Below, in pieces: positions 8,379 to 16,132 of a stretch of 64,000 bases of DNA (within the stretch, counting starts at the first letter, position 1; each line of letters starts with the position of its first letter). This DNA comes from an uncultured Treponema sp. (GTDB lineage Bacteria > Spirochaetota > Spirochaetia > Treponematales > Treponemataceae), in contig CAMOIE010000014.1 of assembly GCA_946615905.1 (NCBI GenBank), positions 27,479 through 91,478 on the forward strand. The letters are read 5' to 3'. Made by a program: the position numbers and the translations under genes. A model generated the notes under the pieces. That model did no database searches. It was not told where the DNA came from and saw only the letters and a program-made list of their open reading frames with translations.

Positions 8379-9278
8379 ATGGGATTGCCGGACGGATTTA
8401 ACGAATACATCGCGCCTGATTGCGACAGGCTGGCCTTTTTGCAAAAATATCTTGCCGAGCGCGGGGTTCAAACTTCCGTGGTTCCCGTGGCAGGACGCAA
8501 GCACCTTTACGTCAATTTTCCTTCCGCCGCCTACAATCCGACTTTTAAAATCAAGACAATTCTGACCCACTACGACCGGGTTCCCTCTTCTCCTGGGGCA
8601 AACGACAACTCGGCCTCGGACTTTGCGGTGGCTGACTTTGCCGTGAGGCTGCAAAAATATTCCAGACTGGGTTTGAGCCACAACATCCGCATTTTTTTCA
8701 CAGACGGAGAGGAGCTTGGCGAGGGAGGAGTCTCCGAGCAGGGGGCTTTTGGACTTGCAGAGCTTTTCAGGAAACTAGGAATCACAAAAGACGACGTTTA
8801 CGTTTTTGACTCCTGCGGCCGGGGAAACGTGGCGGTTCTTGCAAGGGCAGGTCTTGAGTTCGCGAAAAAATCCTCTGACTTTGCCCGCCGATTTGCAGAT
8901 TTGTATGGGCGCACGCAAAATCTACTCCGGTCAACATGCCCCAATTCATGGATAAGCCTTCCCGTTCCATATTCAGACAATGCCGGATTTTTGGCATTGG
9001 GCATTCCCGCCGTGGCAATCACTTTTTTGCCCGCTGACGAGGCGACCGAATACCAGAGAAACCTGATGGCAGACCCCAAGCTTGAGAAAAACGTGATGAA
9101 CTGCAAGGTCGATGACGACGGAAAAGTCCCAAAATTCAAATACCAGGAAAAACTCCCGATGACATGGCGGCTCTTCCACACCGAGTACGACAACGCACTT
9201 AGCCTGACGCCTGATTCCTTCGCCCTTGAGGGAAAAATCCTCGATGAAATCGCAAAAATGCGGACACCGAGTCTTTAG
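8379..9278 (+). CDS. M28-family zinc peptidase-like protein
   Basis: Likely an aminopeptidase-type hydrolase with a co-catalytic di-metal site. The M28 pattern is visible: a strand ending THYDRVP (metal His and the adjacent Asp), GANDNSASDFAV (second metal Asp), FFTDGEELGEGG (catalytic and metal Glu pair), and a late PYSDNAGFLALGIPAV followed by FHTEYDN (metal His). No signal peptide is seen. At 299 residues it is compact for the family. I chose the ATG at 8379 because a GATAAT box sits 6 nt before it; the ATG at 8343 (12 residues longer) is the alternative. It stands alone between repeat blocks. Confidence 0.8.
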   Translation: MGLPDGFNEYIAPDCDRLAFLQKYLAERGVQTSVVPVAGRKHLYVNFPSAAYNPTFKIKTILTHYDRVPSSPGANDNSASDFAVADFAVRLQKYSRLGLSHNIRIFFTDGEELGEGGVSEQGAFGLAELFRKLGITKDDVYVFDSCGRGNVAVLARAGLEFAKKSSDFARRFADLYGRTQNLLRSTCPNSWISLPVPYSDNAGFLALGIPAVAITFLPADEATEYQRNLMADPKLEKNVMNCKVDDDGKVPKFKYQEKLPMTWRLFHTEYDNALSLTPDSFALEGKILDEIAKMRTPSL

Positions 9279-9298
9279 AGGGCTAAACTTTCTTAAAA

Positions 9299-9331
9299 AA
9301 GTGAGCGGCGTAGCCGCGAACCAATCCGCGT
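9299..9331. repeat. short repeat, copy 1 (matches 16017-16050)
   Basis: Begins AAGTGAGC, continues with the hairpin GCGGC-GTA-GCCGC and ends GAACCAATCCGCGT. The same order appears at 16017-16050 with compensating changes in the hairpin (GCAGC-GTTA-GCTGC), which suggests that structure is conserved. Confidence 0.6.
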
Positions 9332-9397
9332 GGCTTTTTAAAAACTTGACATTCACGCTGTTTTGTCCAAAATGCACTCGTAACTTCCGCAGTTAAA

Positions 9398-9406
9398 TGA
9401 TAAAAT
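9398..9406 (+). promoter_or_regulatory. extended -10 for leaderless guanine deaminase mRNA
   Basis: TGATAAAAT (TGn plus -10 hexamer 9401-9406) ends 7 nt before the ATG at 9414. The same TGATAAAAT word precedes the gene at 46007 at the same distance. Confidence 0.55.
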
Positions 9407-9413
9407 AGCCCTC

Positions 9414-10679
9414 ATGCTCACAAATGATTTTGCAATAAAAGGCGACTTTGCCTACTGCCTTGAAGACAGGACGACCAAATATTCACCGGATTCCTATGCC
9501 GTCTGCATAAACGGGAAATGTGCGGGACTTTTCAAGACTTTGCCTCAAGAATTCAAAAATCTCCCGGTAAAAGACTATTCAGGCTACATGATTATCCCCG
9601 GCCTCGTTGACCTCCACCTGCACGCAAGCCAGTTCCGGCTGACAGGTTCCCGCATGGACGAGCAGCTTTTGGAATGGCTGCAAAACAACGTCTTCCCAGA
9701 GGAAGGAAAATTCTCTGACCTCGACTACGCGAAAAAAATCTACTTTGACTTTACCAAGGACTTGAAAAATTCCGCGACGACAAGAGCCTCTATTTTCGCC
9801 ACGATTCACCCGAAGTCAACCATATCTTTAATGCAGGCCCTTGAAGATTCAGGCTTGAAGACTTTCGCAGGCCTCGTGGAGATGGACAGAAACTCCCCGG
9901 ACTTTCTCCTGCAAAAGGACGTTAAAAAAGCGGCGGCGGACACAAGGGCTTGGCTTGAAAAATCATCGATTTTCAAAAATTGCAGGCCGATTTTAACCCC
10001 TCGATTTGTTCCCTCCTGTACAGACGAGCTGATGGGAGAGCTTTCAAAAATCCGCGATGAATACAATCTTCCGGTTCAGTCACACTTGAGCGAAAATCTC
10101 GGAGAAATCGACTGGGTGAAAAATCTCAGCCCCGCCTCAAAATTCTACGGGCAGGCTTATGATTCGTTCGGACTTTTCGGTGGCCACGGAGAAGGAAAAT
10201 GCGTCATGGCCCACTGCGTCCATTCAACGGAAGACGAAGTTGACCTAATGCAAAAAAACGGGGTCTTTGTGGCGGCATGTCCGGTTTCCAACGTCAATCT
10301 TACAAGCGGAATCCCCCCGCTAAGAAAATATTTTGACCGCAAAATCAACATGGGCTTTGGCTCTGACATAGCGGCCGGCTCCTCCCTCTCGATTTTTGAG
10401 GCCATGAAAACTTCCGTGCAGACTTCCAAAATCCGCGCGATGACCTGTAAAGACGAAAAAGCCCTTTCCGCCGAGGATGCCTTTTACATAGCGACAATCG
10501 GGGGCGGCTCCTTCTGGGGAAAAGTCGGTTCTTTTATCCCAGGCTGGGATTTTGACGCTGTTGTAATCGAAAAAGACAGTCACAGCGATTGCGACCCGCT
10601 AAAAGTCCGTCTGGAAAAGGCGATTTACGCTGACGCAAAGGCAAAGGCGAAATTCGTCTGCGGAGCCCAGATTTTTTAA
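9414..10679 (+). CDS. guaD: guanine deaminase (amidohydrolase family)
   Basis: Converts guanine to xanthine and ammonia in purine salvage or breakdown. The 421-residue protein has the amidohydrolase metal ligands HLH (residues 68 and 70 within PGLVDLHLHASQF), SHLSEN, MAHCVHS and the metal Asp in GFGSDIAAG, and the guanine deaminase-like RFVPSCTDEL segment. Length fits the family. There is no ribosome binding site; a TGATAAAAT box ends 7 nt before the ATG. Other amidohydrolases of this subgroup are possible, but the spacing of motifs fits GuaD best. Confidence 0.85.
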   Translation: MLTNDFAIKGDFAYCLEDRTTKYSPDSYAVCINGKCAGLFKTLPQEFKNLPVKDYSGYMIIPGLVDLHLHASQFRLTGSRMDEQLLEWLQNNVFPEEGKFSDLDYAKKIYFDFTKDLKNSATTRASIFATIHPKSTISLMQALEDSGLKTFAGLVEMDRNSPDFLLQKDVKKAAADTRAWLEKSSIFKNCRPILTPRFVPSCTDELMGELSKIRDEYNLPVQSHLSENLGEIDWVKNLSPASKFYGQAYDSFGLFGGHGEGKCVMAHCVHSTEDEVDLMQKNGVFVAACPVSNVNLTSGIPPLRKYFDRKINMGFGSDIAAGSSLSIFEAMKTSVQTSKIRAMTCKDEKALSAEDAFYIATIGGGSFWGKVGSFIPGWDFDAVVIEKDSHSDCDPLKVRLEKAIYADAKAKAKFVCGAQIF

Positions 10680-10703
10680 GTCTATTGTATTTTTTTTCAT
10701 AAA

Positions 10704-10732
10704 TTGCTATATTTTTTGCATAAATATACAAT
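10704..10732 (+). promoter_or_regulatory. argG promoter
   Basis: TTGCTA (10704-10709), 17-bp spacer, TACAAT (10727-10732). This leaves a leader of about 45 nt containing the ribosome binding site AGAGG. No ARG-box or riboswitch was recognised in the leader. Confidence 0.65.
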
Positions 10733-10783
10733 TCCCCAGCACTTCCGGGTTCCGGGCGAAAAATCATTTTTTAGAGGCTAAAT

Positions 10784-12049
10784 ATGGCAAAAGACAAGGT
10801 TATTCTTGCTTACTCAGGCGGATTGGACACAACAGTAATCATCCCCTGGCTCAAGGAAAATTATGACTACGACGTAATCGCCGTCTGCATCGATGTCGGT
10901 CAGGGCGATGACTGGGAGAAAATCAAGGGACGCGCGGTAAAGACCGGTGCCTCAGCCTGCTACGTAGTCGATGCCCGCCAGGAATACATCGAAGAATATA
11001 TCTGGCCCGCCCTCAAAGGCAACTGCAAATACGAAGACCAGTATCTTTTGGGAACGTCAACAGCCCGCCCGCTGATTGGAAAAATCCTCGTTGAGTACGC
11101 CCGCCAGGAAGGAGCCGTTGCAATCTGCCACGGTGCCACTGGAAAAGGCAACGACCAGGTTCGCTTCGAGCTTGCAATCAAGGCATTTGCCCCGGACTTG
11201 CGCGTAATCGCCGCATGGCGCGACCCCAAATGGAACATGGACAGCCGCGACGCTGAGATTAAATTCCTTGAGGACCGCGGACTTGAAGTTCCGATGAAAA
11301 AAGACCAGTCCTACTCACGCGATGAGAACATCTGGCACATCAGCCACGAGGGACTGGAGCTTGAGAAGACCGAAAACGAGCCTAACTACAAGCACATGCT
11401 CAAAAACACGGTCTGCCCGGAAGAGGCTCCCGAATCTGGCGAATACGTCAAAATCGAGTTTGAGAAGGGAATCCCTGTCTCCGTCAACGGCAAGAAAATG
11501 AACGGCTTGGAGCTTATGGAAGAACTCAATAAAATCGGCGGAAGAAACGGAGTCGGCCTTGTCGACATCTGCGAGAACCGCTGCGTGGGCATGAAGAGCC
11601 GCGGCGTTTACGAGACACCCGGCGGAGCAATCCTCTACGCCGCCCACGAAATGCTCGACCACCTGACACTTGACCGCGACACCTACCACTACAAGCAGCA
11701 GGTCTCCCTCCGCATGAGCGAGCTGATTTACGATGGCAAATGGTTCACGACTTTGATGGACGCATGCATCGCTTTCATGGACAAGTGCGAGGAGACATGC
11801 ACAGGTTGGGTCAACCTCAAGCTCTACAAGGGCTCTATCCGTGGCGCAGGCTCCCATTCAAAGTACAGCCTCTACAACGAGAGCATCGCCTCATTCACAA
11901 CCGGCGAACTCTACGACCACCACGATGCCCAGGGCTTCATCACATTGTTCGGCTTGCCCCTTAAAGTCCGCGCGATGATGGAGCAGCAGGTCGGCGAGGG
12001 ACAGGCTATAATCGAGAGCAAGTCCTTCAAAAAACGCCCGACTGAGTAG
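10784..12049 (+). CDS. argG: argininosuccinate synthase
   Basis: Joins citrulline and aspartate using ATP to form argininosuccinate, the penultimate step of arginine synthesis. The 421-residue protein has the N-type PP-loop YSGGLDTTV (residues 10-18), CHGATGKGNDQVRFE, and the conserved SRDENIWHIS segment, all in normal places, and family-typical length. The ribosome binding site AGAGG precedes the ATG. argH is not next to it, so the arginine genes are dispersed in this genome. Confidence 0.97.
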   Translation: MAKDKVILAYSGGLDTTVIIPWLKENYDYDVIAVCIDVGQGDDWEKIKGRAVKTGASACYVVDARQEYIEEYIWPALKGNCKYEDQYLLGTSTARPLIGKILVEYARQEGAVAICHGATGKGNDQVRFELAIKAFAPDLRVIAAWRDPKWNMDSRDAEIKFLEDRGLEVPMKKDQSYSRDENIWHISHEGLELEKTENEPNYKHMLKNTVCPEEAPESGEYVKIEFEKGIPVSVNGKKMNGLELMEELNKIGGRNGVGLVDICENRCVGMKSRGVYETPGGAILYAAHEMLDHLTLDRDTYHYKQQVSLRMSELIYDGKWFTTLMDACIAFMDKCEETCTGWVNLKLYKGSIRGAGSHSKYSLYNESIASFTTGELYDHHDAQGFITLFGLPLKVRAMMEQQVGEGQAIIESKSFKKRPTE

Positions 12050-12060
12050 GATTTAGGAAT

Positions 12061-12092
12061 CAGTCATTCTGAGCCGCAGGCGAAGAATCGCA
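12061..12092. repeat. TCATTCTGAGCC...GAAGAATC-type intergenic repeat
   Basis: Contains TCATTCTGAGC, GCAGGCGAAGAATC and adjacent bases, which fold back through GATTCTTCG/TGAGC-type pairing. Words of this kind are scattered between genes in many bacterial genomes; here one copy follows argG. Confidence 0.45.
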
Positions 12093-12109
12093 CTCCTAAT
12101 ATGGGGTTC

Positions 12110-12210
12110 CCCGCCGTGCTTTCGCACGGCGGGTCGCTATGTCCGGGGTTCCGCTTTCGCTCCATTCGTCAGCAAGCTGCCGAACTTACGCCCCTCCCAG
12201 CGCTAACCCG
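12110..12210. repeat. strong hairpin plus GC-rich repeat, copy 2 (core 12143-12205)
   Basis: 12110-12119 and 12124-12133 form a perfect 10-bp GC stem with a TTTC loop and no U-run. The following 12143-12205 is the second copy of the repeat core at 3557-3623. Together they fill the space between argG and purC; no gene is seen. Confidence 0.65.
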
Positions 12211-12281
12211 ACAGAAAGCACAGATGAAAATCCGTTTCACCTGTGCAAATCTGTAAAAAAAAGAATATTGAGGAATATTTT

Positions 12282-13127
12282 ATGAAAAAGATAATCAGCG
12301 GAAAGGTCCGCGAAGTTTACGATTTGGAAGACGGCCGCATGGTCATCGTCACTACGGACAGAATCTCTGCCTTCGACGTAATTCTCCCCACGATGATTAC
12401 CGACAAGGGCAAGGTTTTGAACGCGCTTTCAAACTTCTGGTTCGACTGCACAAAGGACATCGTGAAAAACCACATGATTTCCTCAGATTTGAAGGACATG
12501 CCGGTAGAATTCCAGAAGCCCGAATACGAGGGCCGCACAATCCTGGTCAAAAAGCTCAAGATGCTTCCCTACGAGGTAATCGTCCGTGGCTACATGTTCG
12601 GCTCTATGTACGATGCATTGAAGTCTGGAAAACTGCCTGAGGGCGTTCACTTTGACCGCGACTACGACCTAGCAGAAAAACTCGACGAGCCGATTGTCAC
12701 ACCGTCTACAAAGGCTAAGGAAGGCCACGACATCAACGTCTCCCTCGACTACATGAAAAAAGACATCGGCGCCGACCTTGCCGAGAAAATCGAAAAGACA
12801 GCGATTGCCCTTTATAAAAAGGCCTATGAGCATGCCTACAAAAACGGAATCATCATCGCTGACACAAAATTCGAGTTCGGCCTTGACGAAAAGGGAGAGC
12901 TTGTCCTTGGCGACGAGGTGCTGACTCCCGATTCCTCAAGATTCTGGAACAAGGATACCTACAAAGTCGGAACAAGCCCCGCAAGCTACGACAAGCAGTT
13001 CCTCCGCGACTGGCTCAAGGCAAACAATCTGGCCGGCGACCCGAACATCAAGTCAGTTCCGGCGGAAGTCGTCTCAAAGACTTCCGAAATCTACCACGAG
13101 TGCGCAGAGCGGATTATCAAAAAATAA
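12282..13127 (+). CDS. purC: phosphoribosylaminoimidazole-succinocarboxamide synthase (SAICAR synthase)
   Basis: Purine biosynthesis step joining CAIR and aspartate with ATP. The start at 12282 is favoured by the ribosome binding site GAGGAA 7 nt upstream; it gives a 281-residue protein beginning MKKIISGKVREVYD, the conserved N-terminal strand of PurC. The signatures RTILVKKLKMLPYEVIVRGY, ADTKFEFG and LVLGDEVLTPDSSRFW are present. It is followed by a strong terminator (13195-13239). No other pur genes lie beside it. Confidence 0.96.
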   Translation: MKKIISGKVREVYDLEDGRMVIVTTDRISAFDVILPTMITDKGKVLNALSNFWFDCTKDIVKNHMISSDLKDMPVEFQKPEYEGRTILVKKLKMLPYEVIVRGYMFGSMYDALKSGKLPEGVHFDRDYDLAEKLDEPIVTPSTKAKEGHDINVSLDYMKKDIGADLAEKIEKTAIALYKKAYEHAYKNGIIIADTKFEFGLDEKGELVLGDEVLTPDSSRFWNKDTYKVGTSPASYDKQFLRDWLKANNLAGDPNIKSVPAEVVSKTSEIYHECAERIIKK

Positions 13128-13194
13128 AAAGCAGCTTTCTTATAATTGGTTAACCACAAATTGCGTCATAAGGTTAATTGACTATGAATAAGCG

Positions 13195-13239
13195 AAATCG
13201 CCGGCTATAAGTCTCTAGACTTGCCGGCGATTTTTTTTT
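13195..13239 (+). terminator. rho-independent terminator after purC
   Basis: Arms 13195-13205 and 13223-13233 (AAATCGCCGGC/GCCGGCGATTT) are complementary and run into a nine-base T-tract. The -10 of the next gene (TACTAT, 13239-13244) starts at the last T of this tract. Confidence 0.85.
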
Positions 13240-13244
13240 ACTAT
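13239..13244 (+). promoter_or_regulatory. -10 element for leaderless LUD-protein mRNA
   Basis: TACTAT ends 7 nt before the ATG at 13252 and overlaps the end of the purC terminator T-run. No ribosome binding site lies between. Confidence 0.4.
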
Positions 13245-13251
13245 TTTGATT

Positions 13252-13851
13252 ATGGAAAACTCAGAAAAAAACGGGCAGGTTCAAAAAACACTCGCTGCCC
13301 TCTCAAAAAACGGATTTGAGGTTTACTCAGTCCAGACATCGGAAGAGGCCGTAAAAAAGGCTTTGGAATTGATTCCCGACTGGTCTGTCGTCGGCTGGGG
13401 CGGCTCTATGTCAATAATCGACTCAGGCCTGATTGAAGCCCTGAAAAAAGGCAACTACCAGCTGCTTGACCGGGACACAGCAAAGTCATCGGAGGAGCGC
13501 ACAGAAATCATGCGCCAGTGCCTGACCGCAGACTACTTTCTCTGCTCCTTTAATGCCCTCACGGAGGACGGAACTGCCGTAAACACTGACGGCAACGGCA
13601 ACCGTGTGGCCGCGATTTCATTCGGACCAAAAAATGTAATCGCAATTGTCGGTGTGAATAAAATCGTAAAAAATATGGATGAAGCCTACGACCGTATAAA
13701 AAGAATCGCCGCTCCCTTGAACTGCAAGCGCTTTGGTCTTGACCCGACTCCAGAGAACGTGGACTACCTCTGCAACGTCACGCAGATTCTCCGCCGCACG
13801 AAAAACGGCAGAATCAAAGTGATTCTTGTCAACGAGGACTTGGGATATTAA
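13252..13851 (+). CDS. LUD-domain protein (LutC/YkgG-like, lactate-utilisation family)
   Basis: A 199-residue protein of the LUD family, whose members accompany or form lactate-oxidation enzymes, although many stand-alone copies have no proven role. The family pattern is clear: a helical start, VVGWGGSMSI near residue 45, LLDRD, the central NALTEDGTAVNTDGNGNRV segment, and GPKNVIAIVGVNKIV. The partner genes lutA and lutB are not in the window. The ATG at 13252 is preferred to the TTG two codons upstream; a -10-like TACTAT precedes it by 7 nt. A 2-hydroxyacid dehydrogenase is the convergent neighbour, which may point to lactate metabolism (inference). Confidence 0.85.
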   Translation: MENSEKNGQVQKTLAALSKNGFEVYSVQTSEEAVKKALELIPDWSVVGWGGSMSIIDSGLIEALKKGNYQLLDRDTAKSSEERTEIMRQCLTADYFLCSFNALTEDGTAVNTDGNGNRVAAISFGPKNVIAIVGVNKIVKNMDEAYDRIKRIAAPLNCKRFGLDPTPENVDYLCNVTQILRRTKNGRIKVILVNEDLGY

Positions 13852-13860
13852 TTTGTGCAT

Positions 13861-13890
13861 CCGGGGCAAAAACTTGCCGTCCTGCCCCGG
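13861..13890. terminator. GC-rich hairpin between convergent genes
   Basis: Arms CCGGGGCA (13861-13868) and TGCCCCGG (13883-13890) are exactly complementary. It sits between the convergent LUD and dehydrogenase stops and may serve both, though the following T-richness is weak on each side. Confidence 0.5.
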
Positions 13891-13898
13891 GTTGTTGA

Positions 13899-14906
13899 TT
13901 ACTTGCCTGAGGCCTGAAAATATTCCAGAATATTTTTGAGCGTTGTCTTTGCCGCAAATTTCAAACTCTCGCTTGTCAGAACCGCCTGATGTTTTGTCAT
14001 CAGAACATTTGGCAACTGAACGAGGCTTGAGAAATTCTTTTCATCCTCTGAATTCTGCTCGAAATCCTCTTCAAAAATTGAATCTTCCTCAAAGGCCTCG
14101 ATTGCGGCCCCCCTGATTCTTCCTGCAGATAGTGCTGAGTGCAAAGCCTGATAGTCAATCAAAGCTGACCGTCCTATGCTCACGATTACAGCGGATTTTT
14201 TCATCAGCGAAATGCTGTGGTTGTTTATAATGTTACGGGTCTCCGGCACAAGAGGGCAGTAAAGGGCAACGTAATCACAGGTACGGAAAATTTCTTCTGT
14301 ATTTGCGTATGTCATGCCATTTGACTTTGCAAAATCCAGGTCTTGCACTGGGTCGTTCAAATACACTTCCGCACCGTAGCCCTTGAAAATTTGTGCGGCG
14401 ATTTTTCCGATTCTTCCGGCACCAACAATTCCAACCCGCTTCTCAAAAAGCTCGCTGCCGAGTATGTTACCGAAGAAGATGTTGTCTTCGCATTCAGGGA
14501 CAAAGGTCTTTTGGATTTTACGGTTGAAAGTCTGCAAAAGTGCGACAGAAAATTCTGCGACAGAATGTGCCTGGTATTCTGGCAGGTAGACGACTTTGAT
14601 TTTTCCTTGAGCAGCCTTCAAGTTGACGTTGCTTGTTCCAGCTGAACGGAGAGCCAGCAGACGGACACCTGAGTCATAAAGGGTCTGAACCATTTTGTCA
14701 TCAATGCGGTCATTTATGTAAATGCAGACAGCCTCATGGTTGGCAGCAAGGGGCAACGTTGTCAGAGTCAAATTATCCTTGTAAAAATCGAAAGAAAAGC
14801 CATAGTCAACAAATTCTGCTGCTGAGGCGGTTTTCAGAAAGAAATCTTTTTCGTAATCCTTTGTATCAAAAAACGCGACTCGTATTTTGTCTAAACTTTT
14901 TTCCAT
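13899..14906 (-). CDS. D-2-hydroxyacid dehydrogenase (D-lactate dehydrogenase-like)
   Basis: NAD-dependent reductase of 2-keto acids, most likely pyruvate to D-lactate in fermentation. The 335-residue protein has the Rossmann motif VGIVGAGRIGKIAAQ (about residues 158-170), the conserved ALRSAGTSNV and YQAHSVAEFSVAL segments, the substrate Arg in IVSIGRSALID, the Glu of AIEAFEED, and the catalytic His in TKHQAVLTSE. I start at 14906 because GGAGGA lies 7 nt upstream; a longer form from 14924 would place that site inside the coding region. It converges with the LUD gene. Confidence 0.9.
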   Translation of the reverse strand: MEKSLDKIRVAFFDTKDYEKDFFLKTASAAEFVDYGFSFDFYKDNLTLTTLPLAANHEAVCIYINDRIDDKMVQTLYDSGVRLLALRSAGTSNVNLKAAQGKIKVVYLPEYQAHSVAEFSVALLQTFNRKIQKTFVPECEDNIFFGNILGSELFEKRVGIVGAGRIGKIAAQIFKGYGAEVYLNDPVQDLDFAKSNGMTYANTEEIFRTCDYVALYCPLVPETRNIINNHSISLMKKSAVIVSIGRSALIDYQALHSALSAGRIRGAAIEAFEEDSIFEEDFEQNSEDEKNFSSLVQLPNVLMTKHQAVLTSESLKFAAKTTLKNILEYFQASGK

Positions 14907-15005
14907 CACTCTTCCTCCGTACATTTCTACTAGTAAACCCTACTTGATTATCCGCCTTTTTTCCAAAAATGTAAATATTTTATTAATACTATTTTATACT
15001 TTTTG

Positions 15006-15962
15006 TTATTTCACGAGAAAACTGTTGTTTTCCATGCAGACGTTCTCGCAAAATGTCGCGAGATTCAAGCTGGCGGGGCTCATGAGGTCTTCGGCATTGT
15101 AGCTCAAGTCCAATTTGCAACTTTCACCGTCAGAGTCCAGGCGGGAATAGGCCCCGTTCAGTCGGATTATGTCGCTTGCGGCTGCAAAAAGATGACTTTT
15201 GTGTTTTTCCTCGAATTTGAACTCAAGGAATTTAAGCTGCATTTTTTCGATTTCTGAGTGTCTGGCCTTCTCAAAGTCCCAGGCGGAATTAAGTGAGCAG
15301 TTGTTGACCCTCTGCCACTCGGCGAAATCCTGAAAGAATTTTGACGGCGACATTTTGACTGCCTTTACGATTGAATTGAACCATGGGACAGCGCGGCCTA
15401 AAGTGTAGAAAATCCGGCAGGCAAATGCTATTTCCTTTGAGGCGGAAATTTCCTGCGGGGAATAAGTTCCAGTGGGCTTTGGCTGGCTCACCCCGGAATC
15501 CTTGTCCAATTGCGGAAAATCGATGTGGTTTGGGTAGAGGGATATGGCGAAGTCAAGGCGGTCGCGGAAAAGTTTTGCTGAGTCTCCTTCCAATGAGGAA
15601 AAAGTCATGTCAAAACCCCAGACAAGGCCAAGATTGTTCAAAGTCTCAGCCCGGCGCGAATAGAATTTCTTGTCAAAAAGATAGCTTCCGCCTTTTGAGG
15701 AGCCTTCAAGGGGAATGTCAACCGTGCAGAAAATCTGACTGAGGGCGCGGCAAACGTCCATGTCCAGCGTTTTCGCCTCAAGCGGAAGAATCAGCATGAG
15801 ATTCGGGAATTTTTTTGCCGCCTCGCCCAAAAATTTCAGGAGCTTTCCCTTGTGACCGAGAATCTCAGGGTCAGTCAAAGCGAATTCCGTCCCGCCTTTT
15901 TTGGCGAAATCGACAAGATTTTCAATGAGATTCTCTGATTTTATGTGAAAATTATTTTCCAT
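15006..15962 (-). CDS. radical-SAM-like TIM-barrel protein without cluster cysteines
   Basis: A 318-residue protein of unproven function. The middle part (about residues 25-165) resembles the barrel of B12-binding radical SAM enzymes: ALTDPEILGHKGKLLKFL, a central DIPLEGSSKGGSYLFDKKF, and GLVWGFDMTFSSLEGDSAKLFRDRLDFA. However there is no CxxxCxxC motif for the Fe-S cluster and no Rossmann B12 domain, so it is either a degenerate paralogue or the resemblance is only of fold. Cysteines are scattered. No ribosome binding site is clear; TAAAAG lies 6 nt before the ATG. It is monocistronic, with a three-hairpin repeat upstream. Confidence 0.55.
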   Translation of the reverse strand: MENNFHIKSENLIENLVDFAKKGGTEFALTDPEILGHKGKLLKFLGEAAKKFPNLMLILPLEAKTLDMDVCRALSQIFCTVDIPLEGSSKGGSYLFDKKFYSRRAETLNNLGLVWGFDMTFSSLEGDSAKLFRDRLDFAISLYPNHIDFPQLDKDSGVSQPKPTGTYSPQEISASKEIAFACRIFYTLGRAVPWFNSIVKAVKMSPSKFFQDFAEWQRVNNCSLNSAWDFEKARHSEIEKMQLKFLEFKFEEKHKSHLFAAASDIIRLNGAYSRLDSDGESCKLDLSYNAEDLMSPASLNLATFCENVCMENNSFLVK

Positions 15963-15978
15963 CGAAAACTTTTATGTC

Positions 15979-16050
15979 ACACGGATTGGTTCAGGCCTAA
16001 CGGCCTTCACATTTAAAAGTGAGCAGCGTTAGCTGCGAACAAATCCGTGT
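15979..16050. repeat. three-stem repeat element containing copy 2 of the 9299 repeat
   Basis: Outer arms ACACGGATT (15979-15987) and AATCCGTGT (16042-16050) pair perfectly and enclose two more hairpins, GGCC-TAAC-GGCC and GCAGC-GTTA-GCTGC, a cloverleaf-like layout. The right half (16017-16050) matches 9299-9331. Non-coding. Confidence 0.6.
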
Positions 16051-16132
16051 AATAGCCTTAATTTTAAGCTTTAAAAATGCCATCACGATTGACGCTCCGA
16101 AATGGCACAAAAGTCATTGTCATTTTTAGTTT

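Noticed and set aside
11315..11857. 180-codon open frame antisense to argG, and a similar one at 35936-36598 antisense to the dehydratase
   Set aside because: Composition is that of a mirrored coding sequence (Val/Leu/Ala/Asp-rich), with no start signals; both overlap well-supported genes completely.
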